A DNA stretch of 64,000 nucleotides. Origin: Perkinsus marinus ATCC 50983 (lineage: Eukaryota > Perkinsozoa > Perkinsida > Perkinsidae). The position numbers were made by a program, and so were the translations under genes. Below the pieces are notes generated by a model. That model saw nothing but the letters and a program-made list of their open reading frames with translations, did no database searches and was not told the origin of the DNA. The stretch covers positions 1-64,000 of the forward strand of contig NW_003202973.1 in NCBI RefSeq assembly GCF_000006405.1, in the 5' to 3' direction. Of the stretch, positions 9,911 to 19,531 are shown piece by piece (positions within the stretch are counted from its first letter, which is position 1; the number at the start of each line of letters is the position of its first letter).

Positions 9911-12900
9911 TCATTGCCACCATATGTTGTAGGTTGTCGTGACGACAATGTCGTCAGCATTAGGAATAACAATCTGGGATATAGCACAACTCCCACGATT
10001 GGTATCATCGAGAGCAACATTACCAACCTTACATAATAACCCATTCCGAGTTTCAAAACCCGGGACATCTTTACCACTGGCAATCTTGTCGAGTGTCAAC
10101 CGCAGACTCGGAATAGCAACTTGGGAAACCTTAATAGACCATTGCAGTTCTGGATCTTCAGGAGGATCAGGAACATCTTTGTGCAGCTGAACTGCTGCTG
10201 CTAGTACTACCGTCAAATCCTCATCATCACCCATCATCAAGTCAAGTTCATCATCTTCTGAAATACCCAAGTGCTCATCTCCACCATTGGAATCCTTTTG
10301 GCCAGGAAACAGAGCCACAGTAGTAACCGACCGTAATATATCATCCATCTCTGAGCCACTAAGCTCCAATTTCTCTTGTAGACCCCTATCGGGTCGTGTA
10401 GCCCGATCAGCCGGATTCAATCTACCCACTACATGACCAGACCTCACGGGGCAATCCAGAGACTCCGCTAATCGAGTAAGACCAGAACGAATGTCTTGCA
10501 CCCGACGTCGCTCAAACGCTGATAAATACTTGGCGTCATAGGCTTCCGAACGTCTCAAACGCCAACAATTGAGCTGAGAGTCCGTAAGGAGCCAGACCTG
10601 AGGGGGAGCATAACCATCTTCCGTAAGCACATCTAACTCCTCGCAGATATCATCAAGCAACGACACCCCCAAACGAAGTGCACAAAGTTCAAGCCTTGCT
10701 ATAGTCCACTTAGAATTCAATGTCTTTTGACGAGCCGCTAGACGACGACCATCAGCAACACCACGAGCGTCGGCACATATACAGCCACTACCAGCGGCAT
10801 CACAGAACACTACCAAGCCCTTCCGAATATCGACAAAGCGTGGTTGAGAACAGGGCTTCACAGAGCATAGAGCACTCACTTCCAAAGCAGTTGACTGTGA
10901 AAGATCTTGTGAATCCCAATGCTCAGTAGTAGATGCTGACTTATGTAGTAGATAGCGTTGCCGAGCCGAATATTCAATATTGGTACCAAGAGGATCATAA
11001 AACCGGCTTAGGACTTGAAAACATAGTCTTCTTGTTGATGGAATATCTGAACCAACATCTATTGTCCTAGGGCAAACAGTGTCAGTCACAGTATCCCAAA
11101 GGTAACCAAGTTGCGTGACAGTCTTATAAGTGACCTCGTCATTAACCCCTATATCCAGAGCCTCAAAGCGATACTGAGGGTCTCCACCGAGTATCGACTT
11201 ACTGGGCTGACACTCCATATGAGCTTGTTCATACAACACTGCTCTTCCCAGGGAGCGGCGTTCCAACAACTTCGTCACACACCAGGCATTATAGAGCAGA
11301 TCATCCATATACTCACGGAATACCTTCACAGCTTCACGAATGGCCTTTATGGCAGCAGATAGGCATGCCGGACTCGGCGAAAGGCCGAATGGAAGTCTGC
11401 AACACCTATATCCTCTTCGGCAGGTCCATACATTAAGCATCACCTCATCGTGTTTATGCAGACATATCTGCAAAAAGGCACGAGTTACGTCGTCCCAAGA
11501 GACCCATGGACTCAATCTCCAACGGAGAAGTATACTACGCAGAGCTCGACGAAGACTAGACGTGTCCCCAGCACTTAGGAAACGATTAACCGGTCTCGCA
11601 TCAACTGTTACCCGCACAGGTTGGGTAGGGTGACCTTCTCGAATTGCCGTGACAGCAGCCATCATTGGCGGATCTGCCGCCAATTCTTCTTCAGTGAGCT
11701 CCCAAATATGACCCTGAGCAACCATATTGGCAACTTCTTTCTTCAAAAGCACCACCCACTCGGGTCCCATTGCAGCTAACTTTCGTCTAGTAGCGACATC
11801 ACGAGCAATAGCAACATCACGTCGAAGGGAATGTAACTTACTGTTAGGCCTTTGGCCTGACAGCCATGGCAATGATACACGAGCTCGCTGATCTCCTTTG
11901 GCATCAGCCACAAAATCCACAGCGATAGGAGGACGGTCATCACGACCAGTAGTGTGAGGCTGAAGAGAACGGGCATTCACCACATCTACAGTAACAGCTT
12001 TAGATTCCAAGTCAACTACTTGTTTCTCCTGGTAGGCTTCTCGTAGACTCCGCAAACTACAGTGAGAAAACTTTTCATCAGGAAAGGATGACACAAAAGC
12101 TAAGGAAGGAACGGCGTTCACGACAGCGTTCACGGACCCCACTGCATCAAGTGAAAGTTCATTACTAGTAGATCTCAGAGTAACATCATGCCCTAATCGT
12201 AGAACTTCTTCACCCGGAGCCAAAAGGTGCCAGGCTACTGAACCAAAGTCATGCACCAGTTGGTGAAGACTCAATATTGCTGGAACAGCTAAACCTGGTA
12301 CCAGCAAAACAGTAGTGTTGAACTTCTGACCATCACAACAGAGGCTTAATTCTCTTGCCTCATGTACTAATTGAGTAGTACCATTGGCAAAAGAGAGCTT
12401 AATCGGAGAAGGCAGAGGGATAACTCTAGCAGATCCCAACCAACCAGCTTCTGAATCAGAAATAAGATGGACCGCATAACCACTATCTAGCAACCAGTCG
12501 AGAGTATGGCAGTCAGCAGGATCATCAGGATTAGGGACTACTTCCGTGTGAATTGTCGTTAACGGGCAATTCCCTCCATTTTGTGTATTAATACGTCGTA
12601 GATCAATAACAATACTAGGCTCAGCCGATGAGTTCACAACACCAACGTTAACCTCTTCAACAGTGGTCTGAACGACATAAGCTGTTTCTGAGGACTCCTT
12701 GGGTGAGCTTTCGCAAGGGTCTTCTACAATGTCCTCCTGCTCGACAGCCGCAACCTGAACATCACGCTGCTGCTGAACCACCTCATTCCCTGCTTGTGCA
12801 TCTTGATCATCTTCAACACGTCGACGTTTGACACCTTGACCACCATTATCGGGTCTAACTCTAATAGAACGACCAAGTAATCGTTTACCATTTAGCGATA

Positions 12901-13528
12901 GAGCTTTCTTCGCACTGCTAGGATCACGAAACTCGATTAGACCCAAACCTCTATTACGACCAGTGTCTCGATCACGAAACAACCTCACCGATACAGGTAT
13001 TACACCAGACAACTTCAAAACAGCTCTCAACGCATCCAGAACTTGCTTCTCATTCACGTCATAACTCAGATTGCTGACGAATAGTTTGCAGTTAGTCTGG
13101 ACACCAGTAGTAGTAGTAGTAGTTTTCGCATCAACACCCTCCTCAATTGGCATAACTGGTAAACCTTCACTAACATCATTAACAACATTAACTGCAGCCT
13201 TCCGAAGGGGGCCTCGAACACCATTAACCTTCTCCTCCTTTCTTCTCACATAAACCAAGTTCATTCTTCTACCAAAGTTGAGCAATTCTTCATAGGAGGG
13301 ACAAGGACCACATAACCAAATAACACGCTCCTTCAAATCAGATGGCAGTGCTGAGAAAAGTCTAGACGACAAGTCGGACTCACGCAATGCCTCGCCTCTC
13401 TGTCTCGAACCCTCGTCTCTCGGCGAGAGACTCTCGCGCGCCCAAGATTTTCTCCCTCTGGCCCAAGATTTTCTTCCGCCCGCCCAAGATTTTCTCCCTC
13501 TGGCCCAAGATTTTTTCTGCGCGCCCAA
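9911..13528 (-). CDS. Retroelement pol region with RRM-like, protease, RT and RNase H segments
   Basis: Part of the Bel/Pao fossil. The open stretch begins with a short tandem repeat encoding GRKSWAR-like units. It then has an RNA-recognition motif with recognisable RNP2 (KLFVSNLSY) and RNP1-like (RGLGLIEF) strands at about residues 167-245, a retropepsin-like DSGYAVHL region, a reverse transcriptase with the FREYMDDLLY box, and an RNase H-like region with RLELCALR and LTDSQLN. The RRM is not part of the usual Bel/Pao set. Treated as a fossil; coding state is not judged further. Confidence 0.75.
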   Translation of the reverse strand: MGAQKKSWARGRKSWAGGRKSWARGRKSWARESLSPRDEGSRQRGEALRESDLSSRLFSALPSDLKERVIWLCGPCPSYEELLNFGRRMNLVYVRRKEEKVNGVRGPLRKAAVNVVNDVSEGLPVMPIEEGVDAKTTTTTTGVQTNCKLFVSNLSYDVNEKQVLDALRAVLKLSGVIPVSVRLFRDRDTGRNRGLGLIEFRDPSSAKKALSLNGKRLLGRSIRVRPDNGGQGVKRRRVEDDQDAQAGNEVVQQQRDVQVAAVEQEDIVEDPCESSPKESSETAYVVQTTVEEVNVGVVNSSAEPSIVIDLRRINTQNGGNCPLTTIHTEVVPNPDDPADCHTLDWLLDSGYAVHLISDSEAGWLGSARVIPLPSPIKLSFANGTTQLVHEARELSLCCDGQKFNTTVLLVPGLAVPAILSLHQLVHDFGSVAWHLLAPGEEVLRLGHDVTLRSTSNELSLDAVGSVNAVVNAVPSLAFVSSFPDEKFSHCSLRSLREAYQEKQVVDLESKAVTVDVVNARSLQPHTTGRDDRPPIAVDFVADAKGDQRARVSLPWLSGQRPNSKLHSLRRDVAIARDVATRRKLAAMGPEWVVLLKKEVANMVAQGHIWELTEEELAADPPMMAAVTAIREGHPTQPVRVTVDARPVNRFLSAGDTSSLRRALRSILLRWRLSPWVSWDDVTRAFLQICLHKHDEVMLNVWTCRRGYRCCRLPFGLSPSPACLSAAIKAIREAVKVFREYMDDLLYNAWCVTKLLERRSLGRAVLYEQAHMECQPSKSILGGDPQYRFEALDIGVNDEVTYKTVTQLGYLWDTVTDTVCPRTIDVGSDIPSTRRLCFQVLSRFYDPLGTNIEYSARQRYLLHKSASTTEHWDSQDLSQSTALEVSALCSVKPCSQPRFVDIRKGLVVFCDAAGSGCICADARGVADGRRLAARQKTLNSKWTIARLELCALRLGVSLLDDICEELDVLTEDGYAPPQVWLLTDSQLNCWRLRRSEAYDAKYLSAFERRRVQDIRSGLTRLAESLDCPVRSGHVVGRLNPADRATRPDRGLQEKLELSGSEMDDILRSVTTVALFPGQKDSNGGDEHLGISEDDELDLMMGDDEDLTVVLAAAVQLHKDVPDPPEDPELQWSIKVSQVAIPSLRLTLDKIASGKDVPGFETRNGLLCKVGNVALDDTNRGSCAISQIVIPNADDIVVTTTYNIWWQ

Positions 13529-13553
13529 GCTCCTCGTTCGGCTAATGCGGCCC

Positions 13554-14056
13554 TATTCGAGCTAGGACGAGTCGGTTAGGACTTCGAATAGTCCGTGCAA
13601 TGGACTGACATGCAGCCGATCTGGAATGGTCCTACACTATGCTAATTCAAGGTGTCGCCCTAGTGGGCATGAGTAGGGACACGAGTGGGCAGAAATAGCA
13701 GCTTTGGCTCAGCCTAGTTATCGTTGTGTCCCGGGTGAAGAGTTGAATATCGATCGGAATCGAGAGCACAGAGTCGTATTCGAGCTAGGACGAGTCAGTT
13801 AGGACTTGGAATAGTTCGTGCAATGGACTGACATGCAGCCGATCTGGAATGGGCCTACACTATGCTAACTCAAGGTGTCGCCCTAGTGGGCATGAGTAGG
13901 GATCCGAGTGGGCAGGAATAGCAGCTTTGGCTCAGCCTAGTTGGCGTTGTGTCCCGAGGGAAGGGTTGAATATCGGTCGGAAGCGAGAGCACAGAGTCGT
14001 ATTCGAGCTAGGACGAGTCAGTTAGGACTTCGAATAGTTCGTGCAATGGACTGACA
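13554..14056. repeat. 223-bp tandem repeat inside the retroelement
   Basis: Units start at 13554, 13777 and 14000 (the third partial), each beginning TATTCGAGCTAGGACGAGTC. They lie between the pol and gag-like regions of the LTR element. Copies differ at about 5% of positions. Confidence 0.9.
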
Positions 14057-14089
14057 TTCTCCAGGCGACCATTACGTAGGTTGGACACT

Positions 14090-14656
14090 TCACGTAAAGT
14101 GGAGAAAGCCATATTTACGATGCACTTGTTGTAAGAAAGCTTCAATAGTACGAGTATCGGCATAGCCCTTATACTTGCCACCAACCGGTAGAACCGCATT
14201 ATTAGCACGCTTCTGGGCAGAATCGTGGAACCGTTCCAATTCCAACGCAGAGAACCCTAACGATTGTACTTGAGATGGTACTCCACCAGAAACAACAGGA
14301 GTATCTCCATCAAGTACTGTAGTTATAGGCACTGATGGAGGAGCTGGCGAAACATCATTGGCACGGAGACCACTTCTATGAGAGACATTTAGCGATGGAG
14401 GCACAACACCTGGATCACTTTGTGAACCAGAATTACGAGACCGACGAGGTGAAATAAGTGATCGCAGGAACGAATAACACGAGACGTTGCTGTGAGCGAT
14501 ATCGGACCGAGCAGCATGAGGAGGATCAGACAACCTTAGATGAGCAAACCGTCGAGCAAGTTCCATAATTTCAGCATCATCAAGACGTTCAGTACCAGCA
14601 TCCGAAAACAATCTCGACGACATAATGTATCCCGGTAGAATATGACGGTTTTCCAA
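14090..14656 (-). CDS. Gag-like region of the LTR element
   Basis: Part of the fossil, starting next to the inner edge of the right LTR. It is Ser/Pro-rich and hydrophilic, with no zinc knuckle seen. The position right after the 5' LTR is the main reason for the call. Confidence 0.45.
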   Translation of the reverse strand: MENRHILPGYIMSSRLFSDAGTERLDDAEIMELARRFAHLRLSDPPHAARSDIAHSNVSCYSFLRSLISPRRSRNSGSQSDPGVVPPSLNVSHRSGLRANDVSPAPPSVPITTVLDGDTPVVSGGVPSQVQSLGFSALELERFHDSAQKRANNAVLPVGGKYKGYADTRTIEAFLQQVHRKYGFLHFT

Positions 14657-14819
14657 TATCCTTGAGTCAACGAAACACCGTCTGATCTCACGTAGAACGT
14701 AAGATTAATAACAGCTTAAAAGGTCTATGGAAGTTCAATCGTAGCAGACTGACATACTAGCTTGACGCTAGATACACAGCTACATCACAATTATAAGACA
14801 ACTGTGGAGGACAATCTTT
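14641..14819 (-). repeat. LTR, right copy (5' end of element)
   Basis: Direct repeat of 7411-7589. Its outer end is hidden by the gap at 14820-14919. Confidence 0.75.
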
Positions 14820-14919
14820 NNNNNNNNNNNNNNNNNNNNNNNNNNNNNNNNNNNNNNNNNNNNNNNNNNNNNNNNNNNNNNNNNNNNNNNNNNNNNNNNN
14901 NNNNNNNNNNNNNNNNNNN
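14820..14919. other. Assembly gap (100 N)
   Basis: Exactly 100 N, probably a placeholder for unknown length. It hides the outer end of the right LTR and any target duplication. Confidence 0.99.
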
Positions 14920-15435
14920 GTAACTTCCTCATCGAGCACAAGGCAGAGCAAGAAGACGTGGTCGACTCGGATATTGATTCTGCCACGAGCAGCGATTCGA
15001 GTGGAGCAGAGTAGAGCAGCTAAGTTCGAGTGACAGATTCCGAGTGTTTCCGAGTTACGTGTTTTTTCCGAGACCGAGCTCGTGATGCCGTTGTGCACTT
15101 TAATTCGGGGAAAGTGACTCGGTCCGAGTTCTCGGAAAAAGCCCTCGGGAAATCGACTTTTCCGAGGTATCGCACTTTAATCCGTGGACTCTCGGAGTGG
15201 GGTTTCCAAGGCTCGGAACTCGGTAACCGAGTACTTCGACTCGGAACTCGGAACGCCTTAGCACTTTAATCGGCTCCTGGTCGTGAGGAATCAGAGGCTG
15301 ATTTCCAACGGCAGCTCAAATCAGGGACAAGCAAGGGTAAGAACAAGCGCTGGACAGGGCTGCACGCAGATCCATGCATTGTGAGGTTGAGTCGATGGAT
15401 ACTGGTATCCATGAGAGTATTACTTGGATTTACTG
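14920..15435. other. CCGAG-rich spacer with three GCACTTTAAT repeats
   Basis: No gene is recognised. The motif GCACTTTAAT recurs at about 15094, 15172 and 15261, each in TTCCGAG-rich sequence, suggesting a degenerate tandem repeat of about 80-90 bp. Confidence 0.5.
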
Positions 15436-15569
15436 CAACGGCTGTATCTGAGCAATCCGAATTCCGCTCACGCATCCTGACGGCTTGACCAATTACCGCG
15501 TAAACCATTTCGGAAGAGTATTCAACTTGAATATCAATCAAAATTGCTAGCTTCATCGCCCGATTAGTT
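15436..15569 (+). repeat. Isolated, truncated copy of the tRNA-bearing unit
   Basis: Matches the first part of the 315-bp unit (from CAACGGCTGT) and stops 13-14 nt into the tRNA (GCCCGATTAGTT). It is more diverged than the array copies and lies 10 kb away, so the unit has moved or the array was once larger. Confidence 0.85.
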
Positions 15570-16420
15570 TACCTGAGCAGGTCGGATCTCGCTCCTACGT
15601 TCTTTGTAGAGGGATTTGCCGGTAACGGCATTTTTATAGAAATAATTGATAGAAAGTTATTGTGATCTTGTGTGTGTCTCTAGTCTCCATAATTGTGTCC
15701 TAGCGTCAATTTAGTGGACTCAAGTCCATAACTAATTTATGGTTGTGGTTGTTATTGTTGCGGTTATTCCCGACATCATTGGAGTTGCGTAAAGCTCTAT
15801 TGTGGTATCTACCTTGTCATGAAGTTTATCATTTAGAACCTTTGTATACTTCGACGGTTAAGAGTCTTGAGTTGTATTACAACCGTCATAGGGACGGCGA
15901 AGACGATTCTTGTTGCACAATGTGAATGAGGATTTTAAACAACACAATACTTGGCTGATTTTGCTGTTACATATTAGAGTGGCGACGAGATAGTGTTGGT
16001 GAGAGTGAGAGAGACCGATCAAGCACTATGGGCTTCAAGTCCCCCTCAACGGAGAAGAGTTCCTCTACTTGGGGCTATAGTTCCTAACCTGTCCGCTTGC
16101 CAAAGCCTTTGAGCGATTGTTTCGTATATAATGAAAGACAGGACTCATCTGGTCTCCGCATCCTGGAGCCATCACCCTTCTCTTACCATGGACAAGTCTT
16201 CCTCACATAGAAGAGACACGGTGTACGCTCTTGACCTTTTCAGGGTAGATCAAGTTGTTGGTTTAGGAGTCTATGGTGGTCCTTATTCGCACAATTGAGA
16301 TCCTTACTAGAACCGCGTCAATAAACCGATTTCCTCATTCTGAATGAGTCATTCACATATGATATAATCGAGTAAACCCGCGCGCCAAATTGATATCCGT
16401 ACTCGTGCATGTGGATTACT
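15570..16420. other. Intergenic, nothing firm
   Basis: Open frames are short (60 aa at 15743-15925) and lack recognisable motifs. Confidence 0.4.
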
Positions 16421-16570
16421 TATCCGCTGGCATAGTGGCCCCATTCGGAAAATAGATTTCTGAATGATCTATGCCGCAGGCATAGTGGCCCAATCCGCCA
16501 AACGGGTTCCTGAATGATATATACCGCTGGCATCGCGGCCCCATTCGGCTAATGAATTCCTCAAGGATAT
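16421..16570. repeat. Three 50-bp tandem units
   Basis: The core GCTGGCATAGTGGCCCCATTCGG recurs in imperfect form at exact 50-bp steps (16429, 16479, 16529). A similar GGCATAGCTGCCCC core occurs in the foldback at 29533-29641. Confidence 0.75.
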
Positions 16571-16977
16571 TGCTAGAATAGCTTACACCGGACGAGCTTC
16601 CCACTAGCCTATCTAGAGGTCACAAGAGTCTCATCACAATTGCCATTTCTTCACCTTCCGACATGCCTTTTAACAGTTCTTTTACACTTGGGAGAACACG
16701 AACCAACATCGTCAATGAAACGTACATTACAGCGGCCATAACAACACTAAGTACCAATGTGCTCGACGAAGCCTAACACACAACATCGAACAACGTTACT
16801 TCTGATCCGGACCGACCTCTAGCCGCGCCACCTTCAGGAGGCACCACAGCCGCACCAGTCTCGTCCATGTCCATACCAGCAGCTGCCTGACTTTGAGATA
16901 TCCCCGTGATACCTTCTTCCTCCATCTCGTATCTAGACAGACCAGAGCCAATCCAGCGAGCGAATGAGGCCCTGGCC

Positions 16978-19310
16978 CTACATGTTTTTGGTGCCTTTGA
17001 CGATGTCGAAGAACCTAACCTTATTGTCATCGCAGCCTGAAGATGATCACAAGGGTACCATCTACTGTATTGATAATCAATATGTTCACGACTCTATCTA
17101 TACTCAGTTCCTTTTGAGATGAGAGTATCCATCACTAACGATTGCTGGATTTACAAAGAGCCACACTGTACGACCCATACATGAAGGAACGAATTTGGTG
17201 TATCAGCAACTTCACGACCTTCCCGAGTATAGTGCTATTAGTTTGCATTGGACCGAGTCTTTGCACCATTACCCGACTTTCTCATTCCCGGGGCTCGCGA
17301 GGAATACGAGCGACCACCCCCAACCTACCCGTGATGATGGTCTTGTCGACAGGAGATGCGGCAACAGCTCTCACTGGACTAGAGTGTCCTCCTACAGCAG
17401 GAACGAGGACATCACCTGATACCACACCGTCCGGAATAGAGGAAGTATTGAATGGTCTACCAGTGAGAGAATCCAGGAGGCACATATCAGACTCTCCTAT
17501 TCTCGACGAGGTGGTAGCAATGTACCTGCCCATATCCCATGAACATAATTTCGTAGCGCAGTGACGCTACTGTTCATTCCCAACAAACGTGGCTGTCATG
17601 AAAGAACAGTCCGTAGAAGTCGTCGCACCAGAATACACCATAAGCTCCTTCCCCGTCCTCATGTCCCACAGCCTTGCTCGATGGTCCCCTCCGCTCGTAA
17701 GGAGATAACGACAGTTGCGGCTCCATTGGACGGTGAACACCGGATGCCCCGAGTGAGGTTTCAGGCTGGATCCTCCTCCACCCGGCGCTCCATGCAGCTT
17801 GTTGATAAGACGATTGGACACGCCGTCCCAGAGATGGACATGACCTACACTGGCGTTGAGAAAATGCAAGATCGCAAGATTCACCTACCATCACTCCCTG
17901 CTGATGCAAAAACGCTACCGTCACTCGCACATGCGATATCCAAAACCTAACAAGATACCATGAACGCACCGCGAAGATTCCCCCAAGCCCTACACTGCCG
18001 TTGTGATGCTGTCCACCACCGCCCCCAATGCCCGAACCCCCACCGTAGTAGGCAGAAAAGCATTGGAGCGTCCTCGTGTCGTAGAGACGGATGACTCTGT
18101 GCAGAGTACCAACGTAAACAAAGTCGCCACATGGGTGAACTTGAACCTTATTTATCGGATACACCTGAGGCAGGAATCGTATCTTTCCAACAATACTCCT
18201 CCCAAACCTCACATCCACGACGTTATGTTGTGCTCGCTTATTCTGGTTAGGCTTAGTCAAGTCATAGACCTTCAACGTCCTAAAACCACACTAAAACAAT
18301 AGTAGTAATAGACACCCCCTCCCACTTGTCGTAGCTCCCACTGAACAGTATAGGCTGCCTAGGATGAAATGAGACACTGGTGACAGTGCCAACATGGTCA
18401 TAATAGGTTCGAACCACCGGTCTGAGTCCATCGTCCCTCTCCCCCGCTCTCAACAGTGTCGCATCTCCCCCTGCCACCGCATGCATCCTCATCTTCGCCG
18501 TCTCCAGCACCTTAATAGACGTATCGGTGGAGCCAGAAGCACACAGTCGACCATCCGGGCTGAACGCCACACAACGAACTTCTTCTTATGCTGTGTCGTG
18601 AACAGCAAGCGTACCTACCATCATACACACATACCGTTGTTCTCGTCGTTATTGTTTTTGTTAACAACAACAAGGCGAAGCCTTACCACAGGAGTCGGTC
18701 TAGTGACCCTCTTTGCCTCCTCAGTAATCATATCCTCTTCATACACCTCTCCTCGAGGAGCATCATCATCGTCATCGAGGTCCATCTCATCCACCTCTCT
18801 CCCCCTAAACGGCTGGTCCCTTCCCTCAGCTTCCAACTGGGCCTGCAGTCTATCCTTGTAACTAATTCTCAGATCAAGATGCTCCTCATGAGCCGACAAC
18901 GGTGGATAGGGTCGACACTTAATCGTCTTCCATGTATTCGCTTCAAACCCCTTTTCCTGCCTTCTTATACTATCCGCATATACATCATAAAGGAAATCCT
19001 TTTCTATGGCTCCCCCCACGGTAAGATCAGTGCTCACATTAGCACCTCCCTGAGCATTGCCGTTGTCATTTTCCTCGTTGCTCGGCTCCACTGGTAAGCT
19101 CAAATTCAACCGTGTCGCCACGGACTTTGCCTCGTCCATCAGGCCATCACCGTAAAGTTGGGAGACCACATAGCGATAGAATCCTAACTTCTGAGCTTTG
19201 AAATTCAGCCCAACCTGAGGGGGTCTCTTCCCGCCCGTAGCCGCCGCACCAGAAGCAGCAGCGGAAGAGCCCGGCGCCTGATGATGGAAAGTAGAAGAGG
19301 CAGCAGCCAT
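16978..19310 (-). CDS. CSTF1: Cleavage stimulation factor subunit 1 (CstF-50), WD40
   Basis: Multi-exon gene for the 50-kDa subunit of the nuclear mRNA 3'-end cleavage factor. The N-terminal dimerisation segment is visible (FYRYVVSQLYGDGLMDEA), followed by a linker and WD40 blades: VAFSPDGRLCASGS, LFSGSYDK, PCGDFVYVGTLHRVIRLYD, HVHLWDGVSNRLI, GGDHRARLWDMRTGKEL and a last blade GCDDNKVRFFDIV before a stop at 16978. The VSFHP, RLYD and LWDGVSNR wording is characteristic of CstF-50. Introns inferred at 17526-17570 (45 nt) and about 44 nt before the LWDGVSNR exon keep frame; a longer one (17037-17328) joins IIT to GCDDNKV. It is the last of five minus-strand genes, about 220 bp below the protease. 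Exact boundaries are inference. Confidence 0.85.
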
Positions 19311-19531
19311 GGCTGTAATACCGATACCACAACTGCCTCAACTAGCCTGAAAAACAACCAACTACCACCCTAGAAGCCAGAAGATGCCACCTTTCCCAAC
19401 AACTCAAATAATCGGTGATTGGACATAATGAAACTTTCTTGCGGCCTCAACTATGCGACTGCAACTCAAATAATCTTACAAAAACGCATTATCGACCTTC
19501 GCCAAATCGATCATTCGGGCGCGCCCTACTA

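Larger units (their letters stand above)
7411..14819 (-). mobile_element. Bel/Pao-type LTR retroelement, interrupted
   Basis: A retroelement fossil on the minus strand. Direct terminal repeats are visible at 7411-7589 and 14641-14819 (about one difference in 179 bp, so the insertion looks young); the right copy runs into an N gap, so full LTR length is unknown. LTR ends of TG..CA type fit TGACGG at the left edge. Internal parts in element order: a gag-like region (14090-14656), a pol region with an RRM-like segment, a retropepsin-like segment, reverse transcriptase and RNase H (9911-13528), and integrase (9156-9923, with a tail at 7743-8039). The RT to RNase H order and the wording of the RFYDPLG and RLELCALR regions fit Bel/Pao. 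It looks broken, with at least two or three interruptions, and carries an inserted DNA element. Confidence 0.8.
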
